Below, piece after piece: positions 26,869-33,666 of a DNA stretch of 64,000 nt. The stretch spans positions 376,001-440,000 of the forward strand of contig NZ_CP152049.1 in NCBI RefSeq assembly GCF_038630985.1. Direction: 5' to 3'. The DNA comes from Paenibacillus sp. FSL H8-0548. Its GTDB lineage: Bacteria; Bacillota; Bacilli; Paenibacillales; Paenibacillaceae. Below the pieces are notes generated by a model. It was not told where the DNA came from and ran no database searches. It was given only the letters and a program-made list of their open reading frames with translations. Made by a program: the position numbers and the translations under genes. The first letter of the stretch is position 1. Each line of letters opens with the position of its first letter.

Positions 26869-26956
26869 TTAATGAACCGTTAATGAACCGCTAATGAGTC
26901 GCAAATGAACCGTTAATGTACCGCAAATGAACCGCAAATGAACCGCAAATGAACCG
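26869..26956. repeat. Eight tandem copies of an 11-bp unit (YWAATGAACCG)
   Basis: Eight head-to-tail 11-base units, 88 bases in all, mostly TTAATGAACCG or CAAATGAACCG with a few changes. The period is close to one helical turn, so all copies present the same face. There is no open frame through it and no known iteron family that I recognise. Confidence 0.85.
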
Positions 26957-26995
26957 CCAAGTGTGGGTTGTTCTAGTAAACTACGTCGCTTTTAC

Positions 26996-27210
26996 AGCAG
27001 CTCTAGAGTACGGGCTATCCTGCATCGTTGCAGCAACTTTGCTCTTTTTTGCTTGAAAGAATGTCCTATCCTGCATAATTGCATTAGAATGGCTTGTTAT
27101 TAACCTTCTTCATCTCTAAATAGGTGTCTATGTTTCAGAAGTACAGCATAGACAGCTGCTACGGTGAAAAAGTAGTGGCCATCCTGCGGAAGTGCAGGAT
27201 AGCCGCTGCG
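26996..27210. repeat. Family A palindromic repeats
   Basis: Three repeat cores: CTATCCTGCATCGTTGCAGCAACTT (around 27015), CTATCCTGCATAATTGCATTAGAAT (around 27065) and CCATCCTGCGGAAGTGCAGGATAG (around 27180). The last is an inverted repeat. The same cores occur at 51.1-51.7 kb and 59.6-61.1 kb. Confidence 0.75.
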
Positions 27211-27283
27211 TATAGATGCGTGCTCAGGTCGCGACTTCCTGAAGATGGGAAAAGTGAATAGGCCCAGAGCAGCGCTAATGGGT

Positions 27284-27333
27284 AAAAAAAGACGACTTTC
27301 ATTCGAAAATACCGAATGAAAAGTCGTCTTTTT
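27284..27333. terminator. Bidirectional terminator
   Basis: AAAAAGACGACTTTCATTCG pairs with CGAATGAAAAGTCGTCTTTTT around a 7-base loop. On the minus strand it ends the cyclophilin transcript. Confidence 0.88.
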
Positions 27334-27359
27334 ATTAGTTCTTCCGTTACCGATTACTT

Positions 27360-28055
27360 TTAATTAGCTTTTTGGGGTTCATCGAAAGTCATGCCAAGCG
27401 TGTCTACTGTAACCTTTTTCATCGATATCGGTGTATCGGGTCTGTCATTCGCGTTCTTCTTCTGATTAACGATTTCATCAACTGCATCCATGCCCTCAGT
27501 TACTTTTCCGAAAGCTGCATATTCGTTATCGAGCGATGGAGAATCGGCAACCATGATGAAAAATTGCGAGCCTGCAGAGTCTGGGGAACTCGAGCGAGCC
27601 ATAGAGAGAACGCCGCGTGTGTGCTTTAGCTTGTTCTCAAAGCGGTTGCTGCTGAACTCACCAGGGATGCTGTAGCCTGGACCACCAGACCCGATGCCAT
27701 CGGGATCGCCGCCTTGAATCATGAAGTCTGGGATGACGCGGTGGAAGATGAGGCCGTCATAAAATCCTTTATTAACGAGAGAAATAAAGTTTTGAACGGT
27801 ATTGGGTGCCACTTCAGGATAAAGCTCGAGCTTGATGATTTTGTCATTGCTTAGCTCCATCGTAACAACGGGGTGCTTGTCCGATCCAAGTAGCTCAGGA
27901 CCTTCCGCTGCTGGTGTTTCCGTCGGTGCTTCAGTTGGCGCCGCCGCCCCAGTGTTGTTGTTCGTTTTGCTGCCGCCGCCGCAGCCTGAAACTACGATGA
28001 GCAAAGTAAGTGTTAAAAGTAGCATCATTCCAAGACGTTTGTTTTTAAATAACAT
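27360..28055 (-). CDS. Lipoprotein cyclophilin-type peptidyl-prolyl isomerase
   Basis: 231 residues from ATG 28055; the AAGGGGG site fits this ATG (8 bases) better than the in-frame ATG at 28061 or the far upstream 28121. The lipobox VVSGC marks a membrane-anchored lipoprotein. A Gly/Thr/Pro/Glu-rich linker follows, then the cyclophilin fold: VQNFISLVNKGFYDGLIFHRVIPDFMIQGGDP, GVLSMARSS, SAGSQFFIMVADSPSLDNEYAAFGKV. The catalytic Arg of FHRV and the FIMQ/FFIM core are kept. It should catalyse proline isomerisation in extracytoplasmic proteins. It stands alone between terminator and repeats. Confidence 0.93.
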   Translation of the reverse strand: MLFKNKRLGMMLLLTLTLLIVVSGCGGGSKTNNNTGAAAPTEAPTETPAAEGPELLGSDKHPVVTMELSNDKIIKLELYPEVAPNTVQNFISLVNKGFYDGLIFHRVIPDFMIQGGDPDGIGSGGPGYSIPGEFSSNRFENKLKHTRGVLSMARSSSPDSAGSQFFIMVADSPSLDNEYAAFGKVTEGMDAVDEIVNQKKNANDRPDTPISMKKVTVDTLGMTFDEPQKAN

Positions 28056-28267
28056 TCCCATATCCCCCTTAAAATTGCGAATGCAAATAGGAGTTTCCTC
28101 CGCATCCGATAAGCAAAGCATCCGACTTTATTATCTAACTTGTATAATAGCATATTGGTCCAATTAATTGCGAATCGCTTGTGAGGATCGCTCTCCTGCA
28201 TCTATCTCTTTTCGTATGGAACATAGCTGCTAAACTACCTACACACCACACACATGACACTGCTTCA

Positions 28268-28300
28268 GCCCCGCCCCGCCCCGCCCCGCCCCGCCCCGCC
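28268..28300. repeat. (GCCCC)n microsatellite
   Basis: Six and a half copies of GCCCC in a row in non-coding DNA. The minus strand reads (GGGGC)n, able in principle to form a G-quadruplex. It lies about 210 bases upstream of the cyclophilin start and directly borders a family B repeat. Confidence 0.9.
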
Positions 28301-28510
28301 TACAATGCACTTTGTGCAACAGAAACCTCACATGAGAGCTGTTTGGTGCGGCTACGATGTAATAATGCAATAGAATAGTGGTAAAACGAGTGAATTTACG
28401 ATTAAAGCAGGCAATCCGTTGTAAAAAGTGCAGTGTACGATAAGGACAAGTCGAATATCCCTCATTACGTTGTAAAAAGTGCAGTGTGTGGTGATAGGTG
28501 AAGTTTACAT
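28301..28510. repeat. Family B repeat
   Basis: Contains AGAAACCTCACATGAGA, identical to 9152-9168, then GGCTACGATGTAATAATGCAATAGAAT, and two copies of GTTGTAAAAAGTGCAGTGT (about 28421 and 28469). No gene in this stretch. Confidence 0.65.
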
Positions 28511-28611
28511 CGGATGCGCTGCTTGTAGCTACGGCGACGAATGATATAAACTATTGTGCAAAAAAAGCATCATGAAATGAATGAGCGAATTTAAGCAGCC
28601 CGATCATAGAG

Positions 28612-28640
28612 TTGCGTAAGTAGCGTTGATTAGCTATAAT
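28612..28640 (+). promoter_or_regulatory. Promoter of hisS leader
   Basis: TTGCGT (28612-28617) and TATAAT (28635-28640) are 17 bases apart. Transcription should start near 28647, giving a leader of about 200 bases before hisS. Confidence 0.65.
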
Positions 28641-28671
28641 CACATTAATTCATCTGAAGGGATGGGGTATT

Positions 28672-28719
28672 ATGTATCAACTACAATGGAATCAGCTTCA
28701 TCATTTCACCAAGCGTTAG
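28672..28719 (+). CDS. Leader peptide with tandem His codons (15 aa)
   Basis: ATG 28672 is preceded by GAAGGGATGGGG and begins a 15-codon frame, MYQLQWNQLHHFTKR, ending with TAG 28717-28719. Two adjacent CAT codons (28699-28704) code for histidine, just before a hairpin whose 5' arm overlaps the last codons and the stop. This is the layout of a classical amino-acid attenuator peptide in front of a histidyl-tRNA synthetase gene. Only two His codons are present, so the assignment is not certain. Confidence 0.5.
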   Translation: MYQLQWNQLHHFTKR

Positions 28720-28817
28720 CACCCCTGAACATTTTCAGGGTGGGCTAGCGCTTCTCGCGTTGGCCTCCCTGCAGCATACGATGCGCGCAGGACCAAGAGG
28801 TCCTGCGCGTTTTTTTT
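28713..28817 (+). promoter_or_regulatory. hisS transcription attenuator (hairpins plus terminator)
   Basis: Hairpin 1 pairs GCGTTAG-CA-CCCTGA (28713-28728) with TCAGGG-TGGG-CTAGCGC (28735-28751), leaving TGGG bulged. An alternative hairpin pairs CCTGC-A-GCAT (28768-28777) with ATGC-GC-GCAGG (28781-28791). The terminator is CGCGCAGGACC/GGTCCTGCGCG (28784-28809) and eight T. The alternative hairpin and terminator share bases, so they exclude each other; CAGGG of hairpin 1 can also pair with CCCTG at 28767-28771. The bulge AGGGTGGGCTAGCG resembles a T-box antiterminator, with the G expected for the tRNA-His discriminator C73, but no stem I is visible. Confidence 0.65.
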
Positions 28818-28848
28818 ATTCCAATAATTCGAAAGAGGGATGAAACGT

Positions 28849-30126
28849 ATGCAAAATGTGAAGGGTACCTATGATTATTTTGGCAAGGAGCAAGCGCTCA
28901 GGAGGCAGATTCAAACCACCCTCAGACAAAAGTTTGAGCTGTATGATTACGATGAAATGGTGACAACTGAGCTGACCGAGCTCGAATTCCTTACCTCCAA
29001 ATATGCCGGCGGCGATGAAATCGTCAAGGAAATGTACCAATTGACTGATCAGCGAAGGCGAAGTTTAGGGCTGCGATACGATTTGACGATTCCTTTCGCG
29101 AAGGTGATTGCTTTAAATCCGGGCCTTGAACTGCCCTTCAAGCGGTATGAGATGGGAAAGGTGTTCCGGGATGGCCCTGTAAAGCGCGGGCGGCTGCGTG
29201 AATTTTTACAATGTGATGTGGATGTTGTAGGAGTAAAGGGGCCGGAGGCGGAAGTGGAGCTAATGCAGCTGGCTGTTGATGTTTTTCGGACACTTGATAT
29301 CGAGATTGCGCTTAAATGGAATAATCGTCGCTTCTTAGGTGAAGTGCTGGCTGCTATCGAGGTTCGGGCAGAGGATACGCTGTCAGTGATGCTGACTTTA
29401 GATAAGCTCGCAAAAGTTGGATTAAGCGGCGTGAAGCAGGAACTAATCGGCAAAGGGCTTGGTGATACCGTAATAAACGGCATTATGGCGCTGATTGAGC
29501 TGAAGGAGCCGAGCTTGGAGCTGCTGATGAATAATTACGGACTGCAGAACAGTGAAGGGGCGCTGGAGGTTTTAGCTGTTCGAAATATGCTGCTTAAGCT
29601 TGGTCTGGAACGGGTATGTGTGTTTGAACCCTTCCTCTCTCGCGGACTTTCCTTCTACACGGGGACGGTTTATGAAATATTCGATGCTGCCAGCAACTTC
29701 GCTTCTAGTCTCGGTGGAGGCGGACGTTATGATGCGATAATTGGAGAGTTGGTAGGCAGGAATGATTCGGATTATAGCGCGGCTGGCCTTTCGTTCGGTA
29801 TGGAGTCAATTATGGCGCTGCTGGAAACTCGTGCGGTAGAAAAGTCGTCTGCTGCAATTGTACTTATTCCTCTTGGGGTAACGGCTGTGGAAATGCTGCA
29901 GACAGCGGCTGAGCTGCGTGCTGCTGGTCTTAGGGTGAGGCTCGATACGAGCGGGAGAAAACTAAAAAATATTTTGGCTTCAGTATCGGACAGTGGTATC
30001 CGTTATGCTTTGCTGCTGGGCGAATCGGAGTGGAAGGAGGGGCTGGTGCGCCTGAAGGATATGGAAGAGAGGACGGAGCAAAACCTGTGTATTGATGAAG
30101 TGATTTACCGTTTGGCTGACAGATGA
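28849..30126 (+). CDS. hisS: Histidyl-tRNA synthetase (HisS-like)
   Basis: 425 residues from ATG 28849, which fits the GAGGG site better than ATG 28840. Class II synthetase core: VKGTYDYFGKEQALR, motif with RYDLTIPFAKV, motif 2 FKRYEMGKVFRDGPVKRGRLREFLQCDVDVVG, the histidine-binding loop LSRGLSFYTGTVYEIFD and motif 3 GGGGRYD. A C-terminal anticodon-binding domain (about 335-425) is present, so it is HisS rather than the HisZ subunit. The usual RGLDYYTG has become RGLSFYTG, a form seen in divergent HisS. Its leader looks like a His-sensing attenuator. Confidence 0.85.
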   Translation: MQNVKGTYDYFGKEQALRRQIQTTLRQKFELYDYDEMVTTELTELEFLTSKYAGGDEIVKEMYQLTDQRRRSLGLRYDLTIPFAKVIALNPGLELPFKRYEMGKVFRDGPVKRGRLREFLQCDVDVVGVKGPEAEVELMQLAVDVFRTLDIEIALKWNNRRFLGEVLAAIEVRAEDTLSVMLTLDKLAKVGLSGVKQELIGKGLGDTVINGIMALIELKEPSLELLMNNYGLQNSEGALEVLAVRNMLLKLGLERVCVFEPFLSRGLSFYTGTVYEIFDAASNFASSLGGGGRYDAIIGELVGRNDSDYSAAGLSFGMESIMALLETRAVEKSSAAIVLIPLGVTAVEMLQTAAELRAAGLRVRLDTSGRKLKNILASVSDSGIRYALLLGESEWKEGLVRLKDMEERTEQNLCIDEVIYRLADR

Positions 30127-30252
30127 AGAGCCTAGGGCTGCTCTAAAAAATAGTATTATAAAATGTAGTTGTTTCATCTCCTGTATTAGAATATATGTTA
30201 TATTTTAATTTATGATATTAAATGTTCGGATAATATTGGAGGATTGCATACT

Positions 30253-31209
30253 ATGAATGACATACGATTCAGTTTTCACAAGAAACTATCAATTATTTTG
30301 GCCTCTTTTATTATTCTCCCTGTTCTATGGCTTGGTGGTGCTGTGATGGCGCCGCAACCAGCGGCTGCGGCAAGCAGTGCAGGTGAAATTGGTGTTATGG
30401 TAAACGATAAAGCCGTTGTGTTTCTAGATGCCAAGCCGATTCGAACGGAAGGTCGGGTGCTTGTTCCGCTAAGGGCTGTCCTGGAAGGGATAGGTGCCAA
30501 AATTGATTGGAATAGCAAGCAGCAGCTTGTAACGGTAGATTATGCAAAGGATACAGACAATGTCATCGTGCACGTAGAAATGACAGTTGGCTCCCCGTTC
30601 GTGGGGCGTACGCTGACGAGCTCTAATGGGGCGGTTTCGTCGAAGGTGGTTCAGGTGGATGTGCCGACGCGCATGATCAACAATCGTGTCTATATACCGC
30701 TTCGTGCTAGCGGGGAGTTTCTGGGTTATTCAGTATCTTGGACGGAGAATGCCCTTCAAGCTGGCTTGAAGCAGGCAGGAGTGGCTGCGACGAAGGTTTC
30801 TTTTCCTGAGTATGCACTTCGTGGGGATTTAAAGGAAATGCTGAAAGAAGAGGTTGAGGTCTTTTTTCTTACGAACGATGTGAGAGCGAAGATGGGTACA
30901 GAAGGGCCGCTCGGTTTGGATGTACCGCTGAGCAAGGTTGCTCGTTTGAAGTCGAAGGATATGAGCGAGAATGAATATTTTGATCATACCTCGCCTACGT
31001 ATGGCAGCCCATTCGAAATGATGAAGCAATTCGGGATTGACTATAGTGCGGCGGGCGAGAATATTGCTTATGGTTATCGTACGGCGACGTCGGTGACTAG
31101 TGGATGGGAACACAGCCCGGGCCATTTGAGAAATATGCTCAACAGCTCGTTTATGTACATTGGTGTCGGAAAATATAACTCATATTGGACGCAGCAGTTT
31201 ATCGGTTAA
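30253..31209 (+). CDS. Secreted CAP/SCP-domain protein with copper-amine-oxidase-like domain
   Basis: 318 residues from ATG 30253 (GGAGG upstream). Signal peptide (ASFIILPVLWLGGAVMA ... AAA), then a copper-amine-oxidase N-terminal-like domain (about 45-165: RVLVPLRAVLEGIGAKIDWN, NNRVYIPLRASGEFLGYSVSWT) and a C-terminal CAP (cysteine-rich secretory protein/PR-1) domain (about 195-318: LSKVARLKSKDMSENEYFDHTSPTYGSPFEMM, AGENIAYGY, GWEHSPGHLRNML, YIGVG). Conserved His and Glu of the CAP pocket are visible. Homologues include spore and biofilm proteins such as YkwD; the substrate is unknown. Confidence 0.9.
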   Translation: MNDIRFSFHKKLSIILASFIILPVLWLGGAVMAPQPAAAASSAGEIGVMVNDKAVVFLDAKPIRTEGRVLVPLRAVLEGIGAKIDWNSKQQLVTVDYAKDTDNVIVHVEMTVGSPFVGRTLTSSNGAVSSKVVQVDVPTRMINNRVYIPLRASGEFLGYSVSWTENALQAGLKQAGVAATKVSFPEYALRGDLKEMLKEEVEVFFLTNDVRAKMGTEGPLGLDVPLSKVARLKSKDMSENEYFDHTSPTYGSPFEMMKQFGIDYSAAGENIAYGYRTATSVTSGWEHSPGHLRNMLNSSFMYIGVGKYNSYWTQQFIG

Positions 31210-31216
31210 TCATATT

Positions 31217-31264
31217 AAAAAGAGGCTGTTCTAGAGGGGATTTCTCCTTTAGAGCAGCCTTTTT
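31217..31264 (+). terminator. Terminator, possibly bidirectional
   Basis: AAAAAGAGGCTGTTCTA pairs with TAGAGCAGCCTTTTT around a loop with GAGGGGATTTCTCC, which forms a further short stem. It serves the convergent CAP-domain and glutathione peroxidase genes. Confidence 0.85.
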
Positions 31265-31269
31265 ATTGA

Positions 31270-31764
31270 TTAAGCGTGTGTAGGAACCCGCAGGAGCTTC
31301 TGGATATGCTTGTCGATCTGCTCGGGTGTATCCTTGGAGCCAAAGCGCTTCAGCACCTTCCCGTTTTGATCAACAAGAAATTTGGTGAAGTTCCATTTGA
31401 TTGATCTTGAACCGAGAAAGCCGCGGGCTTCCCTCGTAAGATGCTGGAACAACGGATGAGCTGTGCTGCCGTTCACGTCGATTTTTGCATAGAGTGGAAA
31501 AGAAACACCGAAGTTAATTTCGCATGCTTCTGCGACTTGGCTATCCTCGCTAAGCTCTTGGTTAGCGAATTGTGCGGATGGAAAGCCTAGTACGGAGAAG
31601 CCTTGGCTGCTATAGGTGTCATGAAGCTTCTGGAGACCCTTGAACTGATTGGCAAAGCCGCACTTGGTAGCTGTGTTCACGATAAGCATGACCTTGCCTT
31701 TGTAGGGGGCGAGCGTCTGCTTATCTCCCTTTATCGTCTTTACTTCAATATTGTACAAGGACAT
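31270..31764 (-). CDS. Glutathione peroxidase family (thiol peroxidase) protein
   Basis: 164 residues with GGAGG before the ATG. Peroxidatic Cys35 lies in VNTATKCGFANQFKGLQ; the supporting Gln is in GFPSAQFANQE (Asn/Gln loop) and Trp in KWNFTKFLVDQNG. Bacterial members without selenocysteine, such as BsaA, reduce peroxides with thioredoxin or bacillithiol rather than glutathione. Cys69-type resolving cysteine is seen in EACEINFGVSFP. It is a single gene between two hairpins; OhrR at 34 kb is the closest redox regulator, but I see no operator. Confidence 0.93.
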   Translation of the reverse strand: MSLYNIEVKTIKGDKQTLAPYKGKVMLIVNTATKCGFANQFKGLQKLHDTYSSQGFSVLGFPSAQFANQELSEDSQVAEACEINFGVSFPLYAKIDVNGSTAHPLFQHLTREARGFLGSRSIKWNFTKFLVDQNGKVLKRFGSKDTPEQIDKHIQKLLRVPTHA

Positions 31765-31840
31765 AGCGAGTGACCTCCATGAATCGAATTTATATTTTGT
31801 ATAATTTAATTTTACACAATATATAATGGAGTGTCAATTT

Positions 31841-31889
31841 AAAAAAAAGCAGAAGCTATTCGCGTGAATAGCGAACAGCTTCTGCTTTT
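31841..31889 (-). terminator. Terminator of the GNAT pair
   Basis: AAAAGCAGAAGCT (31845-31857) pairs with AGCTTCTGCTTTT (31877-31889); the inner TCGC/GCGA also pairs. On the minus strand it ends with eight T. Confidence 0.85.
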
Positions 31890-31899
31890 GTATTTACTC

Positions 31900-32415
31900 C
31901 TATAGTTCACCAAGTTTTAAAACCATGTTGTAAAGCTCTCCATTTCCTGGTTGCCTCGAACTAACTTTAAAGCCATATTTCTCGTAAAATGAAAGAGCGC
32001 TCGGCAATGCTTCAATCGTGATGAAGTTACATCCACTATTTTTTGCTATGTCCTCAATAAGATCCACAACTTCACCGAGTAAATACTCTCCATACCGATG
32101 TAATTCACGATTCCGATGACGGATGTCGATGCCAATATAGTGCAATTTTACAGCTGGGAACAGGTCAAGTTCAGGAAGTTTCCATCCGTGTTTTGCTTTT
32201 TGACTGGGAAATAGGTGAACATGATCGTTATACAAAGTAAAAAACCCGACTAAATTCTGACTTTCATCAAAATACAGCCGGGTAATCGCTGAACGAAGTA
32301 AATGTAATTTTAAAGCTTGTTCTTTTAAAAAGAGTTCAACACTGATTTCATCAGAACAATTAAATTTATCAATAGCCTCTTTGTGTTCGAATGATATATG
32401 TTTATACGTTAGCAT
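31900..32415 (-). CDS. GNAT acetyltransferase, toxin-like (TacT/KacT type)
   Basis: 171 residues. The layout FNCSDEISVELFLKEQALKLHLLRSAITRLYFDE, then LVGFFTLYNDHV, resembles GNAT toxins, which begin with an F-x-C-G-x-x-x-L-x-x-F/W-L stretch and acetylate aminoacyl-tRNA. The acetyl-CoA region is HYIGIDIRHRNRELHRYGEYLL and the end ITIEALPSALSFYEKYGFKVS carries the usual catalytic Tyr. A tiny gene ends 11 bases before it, the order and spacing of antitoxin-toxin pairs. Without tests, an ordinary acetyltransferase remains possible. Confidence 0.75.
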   Translation of the reverse strand: MLTYKHISFEHKEAIDKFNCSDEISVELFLKEQALKLHLLRSAITRLYFDESQNLVGFFTLYNDHVHLFPSQKAKHGWKLPELDLFPAVKLHYIGIDIRHRNRELHRYGEYLLGEVVDLIEDIAKNSGCNFITIEALPSALSFYEKYGFKVSSRQPGNGELYNMVLKLGEL

Positions 32416-32426
32416 TGTTCCAGAAG

Positions 32427-32597
32427 TTACTTCCTTTCCGGTGCACGTTTATGAGTTTTCATCAATTGACGCAAACGATCCAAACCAGGATCAGCTGTTT
32501 TTTTCGTACTGGTCGCATAATTGATGAACTTATTCATCTCTTCTTCAGATTCGAACTCCAAGTATGTTGGACGAATAGGTTTTATTTCAGTCGTCAT
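32427..32597 (-). CDS. Small acidic/basic protein, candidate antitoxin
   Basis: 56 residues from ATG 32597, with GGAGG ten bases upstream; an in-frame ATG further out (32642) has no site. The N-terminal half (TEIKPIRPTYLEFESEEEMNKFINYA) could form strand plus helix; the C-terminal half is basic (LDRLRQLMKTHKRAPERK). It does not look like the ribbon-helix-helix DUF1778 antitoxins that go with TacT. Its stop is 11 bases before the GNAT start, and the GNAT ribosome site (GGAAAGGAAG) overlaps its end, so the two are translated together. Confidence 0.65.
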   Translation of the reverse strand: MTTEIKPIRPTYLEFESEEEMNKFINYATSTKKTADPGLDRLRQLMKTHKRAPERK

Positions 32598-32895
32598 TTT
32601 ATGTCGACCTCCTTCCAAGTTACCCTGCTTTGGCATAAACACTCCTCCTGGTACAAGCTTGTCCGTTAAAGGATACAGCTAAACCAAATAAAGTATGTCT
32701 CCTTGGCTAAGGTTACAACATCGAAAAAAATCAGAGTACTGTATACATAGCATAACATCAACGACTAGTACTGTAAACGACGAAGCTCTCGTGAATGATA
32801 CCTCAACTAATCGTTTTCGGACGCAAAAAAGTAACTTAGCTATAAGCGTCCCCAAGTCCCCAAGTAATTATAATTTCATCATCTGGTAAATGGGT
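32598..32895. other. Gene-free stretch upstream of the GNAT pair
   Basis: About 300 bases upstream of the candidate antitoxin. A plus-strand frame of 64 codons (32695-32889) lacks a ribosome site and a protein-like pattern. It probably holds the promoter of the GNAT pair; I see no clear boxes. Confidence 0.5.
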
Positions 32896-33027
32896 TGCAC
32901 CGATTAGTTCAGAAACGCAAAAGGTTGCGAGCGATTATGTGAGAGGTTCAGGCAGAAAAGCGGTGATGACGTCCGCTAAGATTGAGGAGACCGAAGAACT
33001 TGACCTGCCCGAAGGGAGGAGTTACAC

Positions 33028-33054
33028 ATGTATACTCCGCCTATATTTTTGTAA
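33028..33054 (+). CDS. Micro-ORF, 8 codons (MYTPPIFL)
   Basis: GGGAGGAG stands six bases before ATG 33028; the frame is eight codons and ends with TAA just where the terminator stem begins. It may be a regulatory leader peptide or a spurious match. The ATG overlaps the outer stem of the RNA candidate. Confidence 0.3.
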   Translation: MYTPPIFL

Positions 33055-33094
33055 GAAGCTTCTTGTCCTTAGATAAGGACAAGAAGCTTCTTTT
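33053..33094. terminator. Bidirectional terminator
   Basis: An 18-bp stem, AAGAAGCTTCTTGTCCTT (33053-33070) with AAGGACAAGAAGCTTCTT (33075-33092), four-base loop. It ends the RNA candidate on plus and the stress-protein gene on minus. Confidence 0.9.
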
Positions 33095-33107
33095 GTAAGT
33101 GAGCAAA

Positions 33108-33605
33108 TTATTCATGGATGACGTTAAACGCTCCGGAACGCAGCAGTAATTCTTCCGCGGCAGCTCCTGACTCGTCTTGGGTTACTAATAGAAAATGTCC
33201 TTGCTCGATGGCGTCGCCACACTCCTCGACAAATCTGCCTGGAATGCCTATAGCGTGCAGTACATCCTGTGTGCGTTGATGCTGATCCAGCACCGGATCA
33301 TACGCGTTTACGACGACACCGCCCGAGTTCGTTCCTATACCCAGCCCTCCGGCTGAATATGCCGCCGTAGAAATAGGCGCCGCCCCAATTATGGGCACAT
33401 TATTCCCGTTGCCGCGCTCTTGAGCTTCGCGAATCTCATATACCTCTTCAACTGGGGTACTCGATTGTGAAGCTAGGAGTGGCGCTGATTCCTTATTCTT
33501 AACGATAATGCGTAGGCTGCCCGTACCTGTATTCGTGGCTTGAAATGCTTGAGCTGCATCTAGTACGCCTTCTTCTCTTTTGAAAATTCCAATGGTCACC
33601 TTCAT
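33108..33605 (-). CDS. YflT-like general stress protein (tentative)
   Basis: 165 residues with GGAGGG before the ATG. It has a strand-helix-strand start (KVTIGIFKREEGVLDAAQAF) and a C-terminal half with LHAIGIPGRFVEECGDAIEQGHFLLVTQ, which resembles the GIP-x-x-x-A-x-x-Y-x-x-x-x-x-x-G-x-x-L-V pattern of YflT/GS17M-type stress proteins. The centre is Gly/Ala-rich with a possible membrane-associated stretch. Function unknown even in the family. It is a single gene, closely downstream of ohrR on the same strand (61 bases), so it may be in the same transcript. Confidence 0.5.
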   Translation of the reverse strand: MKVTIGIFKREEGVLDAAQAFQATNTGTGSLRIIVKNKESAPLLASQSSTPVEEVYEIREAQERGNGNNVPIIGAAPISTAAYSAGGLGIGTNSGGVVVNAYDPVLDQHQRTQDVLHAIGIPGRFVEECGDAIEQGHFLLVTQDESGAAAEELLLRSGAFNVIHE

Positions 33606-33666
33606 GGTGAGCCCTCCTCTCGCTTGTCAGCTAGTATGAGGTTACACCCTTCTATACCCTATCTGG

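Larger units (their letters stand above)
32930..33094 (+). ncRNA. Structured RNA candidate ending in terminator
   Basis: Nested pairing can be drawn by eye: ATGTG (32937-32941) with CACAT (33025-33029), TTCAGGCAG (32947-32955) with CTGCCCGAA (33005-33013, one mismatch), and inner AGCGG (32959-32963) with CCGCT (32973-32977). A purine-rich internal loop GAGGAGACCGAAGAACTTGA remains. A micro-gene with strong ribosome site follows, then a strong terminator. The outer stem would hide the micro-gene start codon. I do not recognise a known riboswitch class. Transcript and strand are inference. Confidence 0.4.

Noticed and set aside
28500..28750. Complete canonical T-box riboswitch upstream of hisS
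   Set aside because: Only the antiterminator-like part is visible; I could not find stem I, a specifier loop or the AG bulge, and the likely promoter is too close.
32695..32889. 64-codon plus-strand frame upstream of the RNA candidate
   Set aside because: No ribosome site, Ser/Thr-rich composition without pattern, in AT-rich intergenic DNA.
32850..33077. Long open stretch without start codon running into the terminator (KIEETEELDLPEGRS...)
   Set aside because: No start codon for most of it, and the frame reads through the terminator stem; the pairing pattern explains the conservation-like look better.
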